The notes: generated from the letters alone by a model not told the origin. A stretch of 64,000 nucleotides of DNA from Micromonospora antibiotica (GCF_017599305.1 NZ_JAGFWR010000006.1:62001-126000); one strand, 5' to 3'; positions 22,923 through 31,539 are shown, counted from the first letter of the stretch. Made by a program: numbers and translations.

Positions 22923-25298
22923 ATGACGAACGTAGCGGAACGCCCACCGTCCGAGGTCGACGGCGCGGAGTCACGCCGGCCGGCGATGCGGGTACGCAAG
23001 CGCGACGGCGACACCGAGCCGGTCGACGTCAACCGGATCGTCACGGCGGTCGCGCGGTGGACCACCGACCTGGACGAGGTCGATCCGCTGCGGGTGGCCA
23101 CCAGGACGATCAGCGGCCTCTACGACGGGGCGACCACCGCCGAGCTGGACAAGCTGTCGATCCAGACGGCGGCGGAGCTGATCGGCACGGAACCGCAGTA
23201 CTCCCGGCTGGCGGCCCGGCTGCTGGCCGCGTACGTGGACGAGGAGGTCCGCGGGCAGGAGGTGACCTGCTTCAGCGAGTCCATCCGGTACGCCCACGGC
23301 CTCGGCCTGATCGCCGACGACACCGCCGCGTTCGTGGCCCGGCACGCCCGGCAGCTCGACGAGGCCGTCGACCCGGCCGGTGACCTGCGGTTCGAGTATT
23401 TCGGGCTGCGGACGGTGGCCGACCGCTACCTGCTGCGGCACCCGCAGTCGCGGCTGGTGGTGGAAACCCCGCAGTTCTGGCTGCTGCGGGTGGCCTGCGG
23501 GCTGTCCACCACGCCCGACGAGGCGGTCGGGTTCTACCGGCTGATGTCGTCGCTTGCCTACCTGCCGAGCTCCCCGACGTTGTTCAACTCCGGCACCCGG
23601 CACACCCAGATGTCGTCGTGTTTCCTGGTCGACTCGCCGCGCGACGAACTGGACTCGATCTACGAGCGCTACCACCAGGTGGCGAAGCTGTCGAAGTTCT
23701 CCGGCGGCATCGGCATCTCCTGGTCGCGGGTGCGGGGCCGGGGGGCGCTGATCCGGGGCACCAACGGCCGGTCCAACGGGATCGTGCCGTTCCTCAAGAC
23801 CCTCGACGCCGGGGTGGCGGCGGTCAACCAGGGCGGCCGGCGCAAGGGTGCCGCCTGCGTCTACCTGGAACCCTGGCACCCGGACATCGAGGAGTTCCTG
23901 GAGCTGCGGGACAACACCGGTGAGGAGGCCCGGCGTACCCACAATCTCAACCTGGCCAACTGGATCCCCGACGAGTTCATGCGCCGGGTCGAGGCCGACG
24001 GCGACTGGTCGCTGATCGACCCGTCGGACGCCCCGGAGCTGCCCGACCTGTACGGCGAGGAGTTCGACGCCGCGTACCGGGTCGCGGAGAAGAAGGCGGT
24101 CCGCACGGTGAAGGCCCGGGACCTGTACGGGCGGATGATGCGCACCCTGGCGCAGACCGGCAACGGGTGGATGACGTTCAAGGACCCGTCGAACCGGCTG
24201 TCCAACCAGACCGGCGTGCCGGGGAACACGATCCACCTGTCCAACCTGTGCACCGAGATCCTGGAGGTCAACAGCGACACCGAGACGGCGGTGTGCAACC
24301 TGGGGTCGGTCAACCTCGGCGCGCACCTCACCGGCGACGGCGTCGACTGGGACAAGCTGCGCGCCACGGTCCGGACGGCGGTGGTGTTCCTGGACCGGGT
24401 GATCGACATCAACTACTACCCGGCGGAGCAGGCGGCGGCGGCGAACCCGCGCTGGCGCCCGGTCGGGCTGGGGCTGATGGGTTTGCAGGACGCGTTGTTC
24501 GCGCTGCGCCTGCCGTTCGACTCGGCCGGGGCCCGGGAGCTGTCCACCCGGGTCCAGGAGGAGATCTTCCTGACCGCCCTGGAGACGTCGGCCGGCCTGG
24601 CCGAACGGTTCGGCGCGCACCCGGCGTACCCGCAGACCCGGGCGGCCCGGGGTGACCTGCACCCGGACCTGTGGGGGGTCGAGCCCACCCAGACCGCGCG
24701 GTGGGCGGCGCTGCGCACCCGGATCGCGGCGCATGGCCTGCGCAACTCGCTGCTGGTGGCGATCGCCCCGACCGCCACGATCGCGTCGATCGCCGGCTGT
24801 TACGAGTGCATCGAGCCGCAGGTGTCCAACCTGTTCAAGCGGGAGACCATGTCCGGGGAGTTCCTCCAGATCAACACCTATCTGGTACGCGAGCTGAAGG
24901 CACGCGGCCTGTGGACGGCGGAGATCCGCGACCAGATCAAGCGGGCCGAGGGTTCGGTGCAGGGCATCGTCGACCTGCCCGTCGAAGTGCGGGAGTTGTT
25001 CCGGACCGCGTGGGAGCTGCCGCAGCGGGCGCTGATCGACCTGGCCGCCGCGCGGGCGCCGTACATCGACCAGTCGCAGTCGCTGAACCTGTTCCTCAGC
25101 GCGCCGACCATCGGCAAGTTGTCCTCGATGTACCTGCACGCCTGGAAGTCCGGGCTGAAGACCACCTACTACCTGCGGTCGCGTCCGGCGACCCGGATCC
25201 AGCAGGCCACCGTCACCGTCGCCCCGGTCGTCACGGCCGACGCCGAGGCGTTGGCCTGTTCCCTGGAGAACCCCGAGAGCTGCGAGGCGTGCCAGTGA
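22923..25298 (+). CDS. nrdA: Ribonucleoside-diphosphate reductase, class Ia, alpha subunit
   Basis: 791 residues, with GAGGAG upstream of ATG 22923. MRVRKRDGDTEPVDVNRIVT begins the N-terminal ATP cone for allosteric activity control. The catalytic barrel carries SSCFLVDS (first redox Cys), NLCTEILE (radical Cys and catalytic Glu), AVCNLGSVNL (second redox Cys) and TTYYLRS (the Tyr pair relaying the radical). The tail ends CEAC, the Cys pair reduced by thioredoxin. It makes deoxyribonucleotides from NDPs with NrdB and O2. Its stop overlaps the nrdB GTG (GTGA). Expression appears doubly controlled by NrdR boxes and a B12 riboswitch, implying that a B12-dependent class II reductase exists elsewhere in the genome. 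Confidence 0.95.
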   Translation: MTNVAERPPSEVDGAESRRPAMRVRKRDGDTEPVDVNRIVTAVARWTTDLDEVDPLRVATRTISGLYDGATTAELDKLSIQTAAELIGTEPQYSRLAARLLAAYVDEEVRGQEVTCFSESIRYAHGLGLIADDTAAFVARHARQLDEAVDPAGDLRFEYFGLRTVADRYLLRHPQSRLVVETPQFWLLRVACGLSTTPDEAVGFYRLMSSLAYLPSSPTLFNSGTRHTQMSSCFLVDSPRDELDSIYERYHQVAKLSKFSGGIGISWSRVRGRGALIRGTNGRSNGIVPFLKTLDAGVAAVNQGGRRKGAACVYLEPWHPDIEEFLELRDNTGEEARRTHNLNLANWIPDEFMRRVEADGDWSLIDPSDAPELPDLYGEEFDAAYRVAEKKAVRTVKARDLYGRMMRTLAQTGNGWMTFKDPSNRLSNQTGVPGNTIHLSNLCTEILEVNSDTETAVCNLGSVNLGAHLTGDGVDWDKLRATVRTAVVFLDRVIDINYYPAEQAAAANPRWRPVGLGLMGLQDALFALRLPFDSAGARELSTRVQEEIFLTALETSAGLAERFGAHPAYPQTRAARGDLHPDLWGVEPTQTARWAALRTRIAAHGLRNSLLVAIAPTATIASIAGCYECIEPQVSNLFKRETMSGEFLQINTYLVRELKARGLWTAEIRDQIKRAEGSVQGIVDLPVEVRELFRTAWELPQRALIDLAAARAPYIDQSQSLNLFLSAPTIGKLSSMYLHAWKSGLKTTYYLRSRPATRIQQATVTVAPVVTADAEALACSLENPESCEACQ

Positions 25299-26329
25299 CC
25301 ATCGTCGACGAACCCCGCACCGCCGGGCGGCAGCTGCTGCTCGACCCCGGCATGGACCTCACCCTGCGGCCGATGCGCTACCCGCACTTCTTCGACCGGT
25401 TCAAGGACGCCATCCGCAACACCTGGACGGTGGAGGAGGTCGACCTGCACGGCGACCTGGCCGATCTGGAGCGGCTGTCCCCGGCCGAGCGGCACCTGGT
25501 GTCCCGGTTGGTGGCGTTCTTCGCCACCGGTGACACGATCGTCGCCAACAACCTGGTGCTCAACCTCTACCAGCACGTCAACTCTCCCGAAGGCCGGCTC
25601 TACCTGTCCCGGCAGCTGTTCGAGGAAGCCGTGCACGTGCAGTTCTACCTGAACCTGCTCGACACGTACGTCCCCGACGAGCAGGAGCGGTTCGCCGCGT
25701 TCGCCGCGATCGAGAACATCCCGTCGATCCGGCGCAAGGCCGAGTTCTGCTTCCGCTGGATCGACTCGGTCTTCGAGCTGCGGGAGCTGCGTACCCGGGC
25801 GGACCGGCGGGCGTTCCTGCTCAACCTGATCTGCTTCGCCGCCTGCATCGAGGGGCTGTTCTTCTACGGCGCGTTCGCCTACGTCTACTTCCTGCGGTCC
25901 CGGGGTCTGCTCAACGGGTTGGCGTCGGGCACCAACTGGGTGTTCCGCGACGAGTCGATGCACATGGCGTTCGCCTTCGACGTGGTGGAGACCGCCCGGC
26001 GGGAGGAGCCGGACCTGTTCGACGCCGACCTGGAACGTCAGGTCACCGAGATGCTCGCCGAGGCCGTCGAGTGTGAGGTGCAGTTCGCCGAGGACCTGCT
26101 CGACCAGGGCGTGTCGGGGCTGTCGCTCACGGACATGCGGGCCTACCTGGAGCATGTCGCCGACCGGCGGCTCACCCAGCTCGGCATCGCGCCGCGCTAC
26201 GGCGCGCAGAACCCGTTCGCGTTCATGGACCTGCAGGACGTGCAGGAGTTGTCGAACTTCTTCGAGCGCCGGGTGTCGGCGTACCAGGTGGGGGTCAGCG
26301 GCAGCGTCACCTTCGACGACGAATTCTGA
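25295..26329 (+). CDS. nrdB: Ribonucleoside-diphosphate reductase, class Ia, beta subunit
   Basis: 344 residues from GTG 25295. Diiron ligands are visible as Asp in TGDTIVANN, Glu and His in FEEAVHVQFY, Glu in CIEGLFFYG, and Glu/His in RDESMHMAF. The Tyr of HVQFY, four residues after the first His ligand, is at the place of the stable tyrosyl radical. The C-terminal GSVTFDDEF is the acidic tail that docks to NrdA. Translation is coupled to nrdA. The third gene of the Streptomyces operon, the regulator nrdS, is absent here; a hairpin terminator follows directly. Confidence 0.95.
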   Translation: MTIVDEPRTAGRQLLLDPGMDLTLRPMRYPHFFDRFKDAIRNTWTVEEVDLHGDLADLERLSPAERHLVSRLVAFFATGDTIVANNLVLNLYQHVNSPEGRLYLSRQLFEEAVHVQFYLNLLDTYVPDEQERFAAFAAIENIPSIRRKAEFCFRWIDSVFELRELRTRADRRAFLLNLICFAACIEGLFFYGAFAYVYFLRSRGLLNGLASGTNWVFRDESMHMAFAFDVVETARREEPDLFDADLERQVTEMLAEAVECEVQFAEDLLDQGVSGLSLTDMRAYLEHVADRRLTQLGIAPRYGAQNPFAFMDLQDVQELSNFFERRVSAYQVGVSGSVTFDDEF

Positions 26330-26336
26330 CCGGCCT

Positions 26337-26384
26337 GGCCGGGGCCCGGTCCGGTGGAGCGACCACCGGACCAGGCCCCCGGCC
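26337..26384. terminator. Bidirectional terminator between nrdB and the PIG-L gene
   Basis: GGTCCGGTGG (26348-26357) pairs with CCACCGGACC (26363-26372) around the loop AGCGA. The stem continues after one mismatch with GGGGCC/GGCCCC. It lies between two convergent stop codons and can serve both strands. Confidence 0.75.
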
Positions 26385-26390
26385 GCCCGC

Positions 26391-27725
26391 TCAGGGGCCG
26401 GCGTTGCCGAACACCTCGATCTCGGCGAGGCCGGTGTTGACGGTGCCGCCGCCGACCCCGGTGACGGTGAGCGTGACGCTGGTCACCGTCTTCGCCGCCG
26501 GGAGGATGACCTCGGTCGGGCCGCCGCCGTTGTCCAGGGCGCCGACGGCCGTGGAGGTGCCGTCGCTGAACAGCAGGGTGCCGCCGGTGATCTGGTCGTT
26601 GGGGTTGGGCCGGTCGTAGAGGACGACCCGGCGGATGGTGCGCGGGCCCGACCAGCTCAGGGTGAGCTGAGTGCCGACCCCGCCGAAGACGGTGGCCCAC
26701 TCCCGGGTCGGGTCGTCGGGCCAGCCGGCGATCACCCCGTCGACGGCCTTGGCCGCCGTCTGCCCGCTGCCGGTGTCCTGGCTGGTCGCGGTGACGGTCG
26801 CCGTGCGGGCCAGGTTGGGGCCGAGGACCTTGTACTGCCGCTGGAGGAAGGCCGGGTAGTCGTAGCCGGCACAGGTGGGCAGGCTGGTGCAGGCTCCGTC
26901 GTCGTACTGGCCGTAGGCGAAGAAGGCCGCGGACTTGCCGGCGACGTCGGTCGATCCCAGGTTCACCGGATAGTTCTTGATCTTGTAATCGTGGTAGCCG
27001 GTGAACGTGGGCGACCCGACGTACGCCTGCTCGGCGGCCTGGGCGAAGTAGGCCGCGCCGTGGTGGTCGCTGTGGTCACCGTCGCCGAACCCGCCGACGT
27101 GGTCCTGGGTGTTGACGGCGGTCGGCTGGTAGGAGGCCATCAGCCCGGCCAGGGTGCTGATCAGGGCGGCCCGGCTGTAGCTGGACGCGCCGACGCCCAG
27201 CGACGTGATCGTGGAGATGCCGTTGAGCCAGAGCTTCTGCAGGCTCTGCGAACCGGTGTTCGGGTGCCCGGTGCCGCCGGGATAGCCGTCCGGGAGCCGG
27301 AGGAAGACCAGCGAGACGGTGGGCCTGCCGGTGAGGGTGAAGACCGGGATCGGATGCCCGCTGATGCCGGCGTCCGCCTGGGTCCAGGTGTTGGCGACCC
27401 CGGCCATCTGGGCGTACGCCACCTTGGCCCCGGTCTCCCGGCCGCCCCAGTAGGTGCTGTCCCGGCCGGCGTCGCCCGCCGTGACGAAGACCGTCCGGAC
27501 GCAGCGGCCGGCCTGTACGTCGTGCAGCAGGTCCGGGCTGAGGAAGAGCAGGTCGTCGTCCTGGTGGGCGACCACGTTCATGACCGCTCCCGCCGGACAG
27601 CCCGGCCCGGCCTGGGCGGCGGGCGGGCCGGCCAGGGTCGCCGCCACGCAGGCGGCCAGCATCCCGACGGCCAGCGACCATCGGCCCGGGCGACGGCGAT
27701 CTGTTCGCATGACAAAGTGACGCAC
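26391..27725 (-). CDS. Secreted PIG-L (LmbE-like) deacetylase with discoidin-type C-terminal domain
   Basis: 444 residues from GTG 27723-27725 with GGGGAGG five bases upstream. A Sec signal peptide (about 1-40, LAVGMLAACVAATLAGPPAA) precedes the PIG-L core: MNVVAHQDDDLLFLSPDLL is the metal-binding motif (AHPDDE in most members, AHQDDD here, as in other secreted ones), and GDGDHSDHHGAAYF supplies the second zinc His pair. Residues about 305-444 (NLARTATVTATSQDTGSGQT, AVDGVIAGWPDDPTREWATV, GLAEIEVFG) form an F5/8 type C carbohydrate-binding domain. The enzyme probably removes acetyl groups from an extracellular N-acetyl sugar or glycan; the substrate is unknown. It follows the ABC-F gene in the same direction after 103 bp. 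Confidence 0.85.
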   Translation of the reverse strand: MRHFVMRTDRRRPGRWSLAVGMLAACVAATLAGPPAAQAGPGCPAGAVMNVVAHQDDDLLFLSPDLLHDVQAGRCVRTVFVTAGDAGRDSTYWGGRETGAKVAYAQMAGVANTWTQADAGISGHPIPVFTLTGRPTVSLVFLRLPDGYPGGTGHPNTGSQSLQKLWLNGISTITSLGVGASSYSRAALISTLAGLMASYQPTAVNTQDHVGGFGDGDHSDHHGAAYFAQAAEQAYVGSPTFTGYHDYKIKNYPVNLGSTDVAGKSAAFFAYGQYDDGACTSLPTCAGYDYPAFLQRQYKVLGPNLARTATVTATSQDTGSGQTAAKAVDGVIAGWPDDPTREWATVFGGVGTQLTLSWSGPRTIRRVVLYDRPNPNDQITGGTLLFSDGTSTAVGALDNGGGPTEVILPAAKTVTSVTLTVTGVGGGTVNTGLAEIEVFGNAGP

Positions 27726-27828
27726 GGTTACCTCCCCGTAGCAGCAGCGTGCGTCCTCTTTCTACCATGGACGAACGTCTACCTCTGCCCCGTCGGGACG
27801 GCCCCCGGCGTCGGACAGCCGGGCCGGA

Positions 27829-29460
27829 TCACTCCGGCGGCCCGGCCTCGGTGAGCCGGCCGTCGGCCAGCCGGAGCCAGCGGTCCACGCCGATCCCGGC
27901 CAGGAACCGGTCGTCGTGACTGACCACCACGAACGCCCCCCGGTACGCCAGCAGCGCGCTCTCCAACTGGGCCACGCTGACCAGGTCCAGGTTGTTGGTG
28001 GGCTCGTCGAGCAGCAGCAGGTGCGGTGCCGGTGAGGCGTTGAGCAGGCAGGCCAGGGTGGCGCGCAGCAGCTCACCGCCGGAGAGCACCCCCGCCGGCA
28101 GGTGGACGCGGGCACCCCGGAACAGGAAGCGGGCCAGCAGGTTCAGCCGCTCCGCCCCGGTCCGCGCCGGGGCGAACCCGGCGAGGTTCTCCGCGACCGT
28201 CCGGGTCGGATCGAGCAGGTCGAGGCGCTGCGACAGGTACGCCACCCGCCCCGACGCCCGCGCGACGGTGCCCGCCTCCGGCTCCTGCCGGCCGCCGACC
28301 AGCCGCAGCAGCGTCGACTTGCCCGCACCGTTGGGCCCCGTCAGGGCGATCCGTTCGGGACCCCGGATGGTCAGGTCGACCCCGTCACCGGCGAAGACCG
28401 GCCGGCCCGCGTAGCCGGCCCGCATCCCGTGGCCGGCGAAGACGGTACGACCGGCGGGCACCGTGGTGTCGGGCAGGTCGAGGACGAGCTGGTCGTCGCG
28501 GCGGGCCGCCTCACCGGCCTGGTCCAGCCGGGCCTGGGCGTCGGCGACCCGGGCGGTGTGCACGTCGTCGGCCCGGCCCGCCGACACCTGCGCGTCCCGC
28601 TTGAGGTTGCCGGCGACGATCCGGGGCAGCCCCGCGTCGGACAGGTTCCGGGCGGCGGTCGAGGCCCGGCGGGCCGCCCGCTCGCGGGCCTGCTGGAGTT
28701 CCCGCCGCTGCCGCTTCACGTCCTGCTCGGCCTGACGCACCTGCCGTTCGGCGACCTCCCGCTCGGCCCGTACCACCTGCTCGTAGTGGGTGAAGTTGCC
28801 GCCGAAAAGGCGGATCCCGCCGTGGTCGAGGGCGGCGATGCGGTCCATCTCGTCCAGCAGCACACGGTCGTGGCTGACCACGAGCAGCGTGCCCGGCCAG
28901 GACCGCAGCACGGCGAGCAGTCGTTCCCGCGCCGGCCGGTCGAGGTTGTTGGTGGGCTCGTCGAGCAGCAGCACGTCGGGCCGTTTGAGCAGTTCGGCGG
29001 CGAGGCCGAGGGAGACCACCTCGCCGCCGCTGAGGGTGCCGAGCCGGCGGTCCAGCGTCACCCCGGTCAGGCCGAGCCGGTCGAGGGCGACCCGGATGCG
29101 GTCCTCGACGTCCCAGTCATCGCCGACGGTGGCGAAGTGCTCCTCGGCGGCGTCACCGGACTCGATGGCGTGCAGCGCGGCGACGACGCGGTCGACCCCG
29201 AGCACCTCGGCGACGGTCTGCCGCGTCGCGAAGGGCAGGTGCTGCGGCAGGTAGCCCAGCACCCCCTCGACGGTGACGCTGCCCGCGGTGGGACGCAGCT
29301 CGCCGACGATGAGCCGCAGCAGGGTGGACTTGCCGGCGCCGTTCGCCGCGACCAGACCGGTGCGGCCGCCGGGAACGGAGAACGACAGGTCCTCGACGAC
29401 CGGGGTGTCATCCGGCCAGGAGAAGGACAGGTGGGAGCAGACGACGTGACTGTCGGACAT
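27829..29460 (-). CDS. ABC-F family ATPase (ribosome-associated, possible antibiotic resistance)
   Basis: 543 residues with two ATP-binding cassettes and no membrane helix. Cassette 1: Walker A GLVAANGAGKSTLL, signature LSGGEVVSLGLA, Walker B VLLLDEPTNNLD. Cassette 2: LTGPNGAGKSTLLRLVGG, LSGGELLRATLA, LLLLDEPTNNLD. The charged inter-domain linker (about 235-330, REVAERQVRQAEQDVKRQRR) is the P-site tRNA interaction motif region. ABC-F proteins act on the ribosome; many actinomycete members protect against macrolides, lincosamides or pleuromutilins. The upstream leader ORF, hairpins and repeats resemble ribosome-sensing attenuators of resistance genes, which favours that role. It could instead be a housekeeping EttA-like factor. 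Confidence 0.88.
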   Translation of the reverse strand: MSDSHVVCSHLSFSWPDDTPVVEDLSFSVPGGRTGLVAANGAGKSTLLRLIVGELRPTAGSVTVEGVLGYLPQHLPFATRQTVAEVLGVDRVVAALHAIESGDAAEEHFATVGDDWDVEDRIRVALDRLGLTGVTLDRRLGTLSGGEVVSLGLAAELLKRPDVLLLDEPTNNLDRPARERLLAVLRSWPGTLLVVSHDRVLLDEMDRIAALDHGGIRLFGGNFTHYEQVVRAEREVAERQVRQAEQDVKRQRRELQQARERAARRASTAARNLSDAGLPRIVAGNLKRDAQVSAGRADDVHTARVADAQARLDQAGEAARRDDQLVLDLPDTTVPAGRTVFAGHGMRAGYAGRPVFAGDGVDLTIRGPERIALTGPNGAGKSTLLRLVGGRQEPEAGTVARASGRVAYLSQRLDLLDPTRTVAENLAGFAPARTGAERLNLLARFLFRGARVHLPAGVLSGGELLRATLACLLNASPAPHLLLLDEPTNNLDLVSVAQLESALLAYRGAFVVVSHDDRFLAGIGVDRWLRLADGRLTEAGPPE

Positions 29461-29483
29461 GGTGAACCTCGGAGACAGGTGAT

Positions 29484-29506
29484 CCGGGCGCGCGGGCGCT
29501 GCCCGG
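29484..29506 (-). terminator. Hairpin in the ABC-F leader
   Basis: CCGGGC (29484-29489) and GCCCGG (29501-29506) can pair around a GC-rich loop between the leader ORF and the ABC-F ATG. It could be an attenuator or a structure hiding the start region. Confidence 0.35.
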
Positions 29507-29570
29507 GGTGAACAGGGCAGGACGACAGGGGCGACGCGACGGGGCGGTCATCCGCCGTCGGTCACCGCAG

Positions 29571-29586
29571 CCGGGTGTTCACCCGG
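29571..29586 (-). promoter_or_regulatory. Hairpin over the leader-peptide stop codon
   Basis: CCGGGTG-TT-CACCCGG is a 7-bp perfect stem. On the minus strand its loop contains the TGA of the nine-residue leader ORF, so a ribosome stalled or terminating there would open it. Confidence 0.45.
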
Positions 29587-29608
29587 AGATGTCGTCGTCA
29601 CCTGCCAC
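29579..29608 (-). CDS. Possible nine-residue leader peptide of the ABC-F gene
   Basis: GTG (29606-29608) opens a nine-codon ORF, (M)AGDDDISG, preceded by GGGAG eight bases upstream on the minus strand. It lies between a probable promoter (TATCCT, minus strand, plus 29679-29684) and the ABC-F start, 118 bp from the ABC-F ATG. Short leader ORFs commonly control inducible ABC-F and erm resistance genes by ribosome stalling. Whether this one is translated is inference from position and its ribosome-binding site. Confidence 0.4.
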   Translation of the reverse strand: MAGDDDISG

Positions 29609-29622
29609 GATCTGCTCCCTGC

Positions 29623-29684
29623 CCTGGTCGAACCGTGCCCTGCCTGGTCGAACCGTGCCCTGCCTGGTCGACCGGACCAGGATA
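29623..29684 (-). promoter_or_regulatory. Promoter and 20-bp tandem repeats of the ABC-F leader
   Basis: Two perfect copies of CCTGGTCGAACCGTGCCCTG start at 29623 and 29643, and a third partial copy starts at 29663. TATCCT (minus strand) at plus 29679-29684 is the likely -10. In the RNA, the CCTGGTC near the 5' end can pair with any of three downstream GACCAGG copies, giving alternative hairpins. Confidence 0.5.
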
Positions 29685-29733
29685 ACCCGGTCCGCCCGGC
29701 ACCGGCGGCCCGGCGCACGCCCGGCGTGGGCGG

Positions 29734-31275
29734 CTAGCACAGCTCGTAGTCGAACCAGTCGAAGGCGACGTCGCCCCGGGCGGCGTACATGCCGATGACC
29801 CGGCCGGTGAAACCGCCGGCGACCTCGGTGGACAGGTACCTGCCGTCGAGTTCGGCCAGCACGTCGAAGGCCCCGTCCGGGTGCTCGACGCCGAGCCGGA
29901 GCAGGTCGGGTTCCTTGGCGGGGTGCCAGTCGCCGGGCGACGGGGCGAGCGCCTCGATCCGCAGGTGGACCGGGCCGGCCCCGACCGGCCGGGTGGCACG
30001 CGTCGACCGCACCGACCCGATCCGGGCGACGACCCGTACCTCGCCGCCGCCCGCCTCGATGTCGTAGTGGTGCCGCTCGTCGAGGCGCACCACCAGACCA
30101 CCGTGCCCGTCGGCCGGGTCGACCAGGGTCCGGACCCGGCAGGACGGGTGCTGCTGGCGGCGGCCGACGAACGTGACGTCCGGTGCGTCCGGCGACGCGC
30201 CCCGGGCCCGCAGCGTGAGCCAGCCGGGCCGTTCGGTCAACGACCACACGTCGGCCGGCCGGGACCGCACCGAGACCCACCGGGGATGCAGCCGGTAGGC
30301 GTCGAAGTCGTCGCGGACGGGTGGCGGCGCGACGGGGTACGCGGCCCACGGCGGCGCGGCCATCTCCGGCGTGACCGCACCGACCACCGGCCAGCCGTCC
30401 ACCCAGGTCACCGGGGCCAGGAACGTCTCCCGCCCGAGCACGTGCCAGCCGGGGGTGCCGCCGCCGGGGCGGACCCCGAGCAGCACCAGCCACCACGACC
30501 CGTCGGGCCCCTCGACCAGGTCGGCGTGGCCGGTGTTCTGGATCGGCCGGTGCGTGCCCCGGTGGGTGAGGATCGGGTTGGCCGGACCCGGCTCGAACGG
30601 GCCGTCGGGCGTGCCCGCGCGGGCGATCGAGACGGCGTGCCCGCGCTCGGTGCCGCCCTCGGCGATCAGCAGGTACCAGTGGTCACCGATGCGGTACAGG
30701 TGCGGCGCCTCCGGGGCCTGCGCGCCCGGCGCACCGGACCACAGCTGCCGGGGCGGGCCGACGGTGTGGCCCGTCTCCGGGTCGAGACGCACCTGCGCGA
30801 TCCCGGCGTAGGTGCACCAGCAGGTGCCGTCGTCGTCCCAGGCCAGGTCGGGGTCGATGCCGTCCACTCCGGGGGCGCGGACCGGGTCCGACCACGGACC
30901 GGCCGGGTCGGTGGCGGTGCAGATCAGCGTGCCACCACCGTCGGCGCAGTTGGTGACGATCAGCCAGAACCGGCCGTCGTGGTGGCGTAGCGTCGGCGCG
31001 TACACCCCGGCCGACGACGGCATCGTCACCGGCAGGGTGAGCTGGCCCGGCCGGTCCAGCACGTTGCCGATCTGCTCCCAGTGCACCAGGTCCCGGCTGT
31101 GGAACAGCGGCACCCCGGGGAAGTACTCGAAGCTGGAACACGCCAGGTAGTAGTCGTCGCCGACCCGGCAGACGCTCGGATCGGGGTGGAACCCGGCCAG
31201 CACCGGGTTGGCGAAGGTGCCGCCGACCCAGCCGGCCGCCCCCTCGGGCACCGCGTCGGCCCCGACCGGATTCAT
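29734..31275 (-). CDS. Glycoside hydrolase family 43 (beta-xylosidase/alpha-L-arabinofuranosidase)
   Basis: 513 residues from ATG 31273-31275, with AGGGGG upstream. The five-bladed propeller domain (about 15-300) starts FANPVLAGFHPDPSVCRVGD, giving the general-base Asp in HPDPS; DGIDPDLAWDDDG contains the Asp that tunes the acid, and AQAPEAPHLYRIGDHWYLLI contains the general-acid Glu. Residues about 325-513 form the beta-sandwich (GH43 C-terminal, DUF1349-like) with HPRWVSVRSRP, DERHHYDIEAGGGEVRVVAR and FTGRVIGMYAARGDVAFDWF. It should release xylose or arabinose from xylo-oligosaccharides; no signal peptide is visible, so it likely acts inside the cell on imported sugars. An 11-bp inverted operator upstream suggests a LacI-type repressor encoded elsewhere. 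Confidence 0.88.
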   Translation of the reverse strand: MNPVGADAVPEGAAGWVGGTFANPVLAGFHPDPSVCRVGDDYYLACSSFEYFPGVPLFHSRDLVHWEQIGNVLDRPGQLTLPVTMPSSAGVYAPTLRHHDGRFWLIVTNCADGGGTLICTATDPAGPWSDPVRAPGVDGIDPDLAWDDDGTCWCTYAGIAQVRLDPETGHTVGPPRQLWSGAPGAQAPEAPHLYRIGDHWYLLIAEGGTERGHAVSIARAGTPDGPFEPGPANPILTHRGTHRPIQNTGHADLVEGPDGSWWLVLLGVRPGGGTPGWHVLGRETFLAPVTWVDGWPVVGAVTPEMAAPPWAAYPVAPPPVRDDFDAYRLHPRWVSVRSRPADVWSLTERPGWLTLRARGASPDAPDVTFVGRRQQHPSCRVRTLVDPADGHGGLVVRLDERHHYDIEAGGGEVRVVARIGSVRSTRATRPVGAGPVHLRIEALAPSPGDWHPAKEPDLLRLGVEHPDGAFDVLAELDGRYLSTEVAGGFTGRVIGMYAARGDVAFDWFDYELC

Positions 31276-31287
31276 CCACCAACCCCC

Positions 31288-31326
31288 TGGGATCGTGATC
31301 GGGAGGGATACCCGCTCACGATCCCA
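31288..31326 (-). promoter_or_regulatory. Operator-promoter of the GH43 gene
   Basis: TGGGATCGTGA (31288-31298) and TCACGATCCCA (31316-31326) are perfect 11-bp inverted arms. TATCCC (minus strand, plus 31305-31310) between them is a plausible -10, about 30 bp before the start codon. The symmetry fits a LacI-family sugar repressor. Confidence 0.6.
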
Positions 31327-31380
31327 TGTGGGCGGCACCGCCTGCTGCCCCACCGGATTCCGCCCGCCGGGCCGGGCCCC

Positions 31381-31470
31381 GACTTTCCGGCCCCCGTCCC
31401 ACCGGGCCCCGACTTTCCGGCCCCCGTCCCACCGGGCCCCGACGTTCCGGCCCCCGCCTCACCGGGCGGC
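31381..31470. repeat. Three tandem copies of a 30-bp unit
   Basis: Units 31381-31410 and 31411-31440 are identical, and 31441-31470 differs at a few positions. Each begins GACTTTCCGGCCCCCGTCCC (third: GACGTTCCGG...). They lie in the 264-bp gap between aceB and the GH43 gene. The 30-bp period keeps a reading frame open but no gene is supported there. Confidence 0.8.
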
Positions 31471-31497
31471 GGGTTCCGGCGTCGCCGGGCCGGCACC

Positions 31498-31526
31498 GGC
31501 CGGGAGGGGCCAGGCCCCTCCCGGCC
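31498..31526 (-). terminator. Strong hairpin terminator after aceB
   Basis: GGCCGGGAGGGGCC (31498-31511) and GGCCCCTCCCGGCC (31513-31526) are perfect inverted arms, giving about a 12-bp stem with loop CCAGG, 13 bp past the aceB stop on the minus strand. No U-run follows. Confidence 0.75.
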
Positions 31527-31539
31527 GCGCGGTGGCGTG

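Noticed and set aside
27829..29460. ABC-F gene as self-resistance for the PKS product
   Set aside because: It lies 6.6 kb or more outside the gene run, beyond aceAB and the acetate regulator; no evidence links it to the cluster.
28102..29511. Plus-strand open frame of about 470 codons opposite the ABC-F gene
   Set aside because: No family features; the minus strand encodes both ATP-binding cassettes intact.
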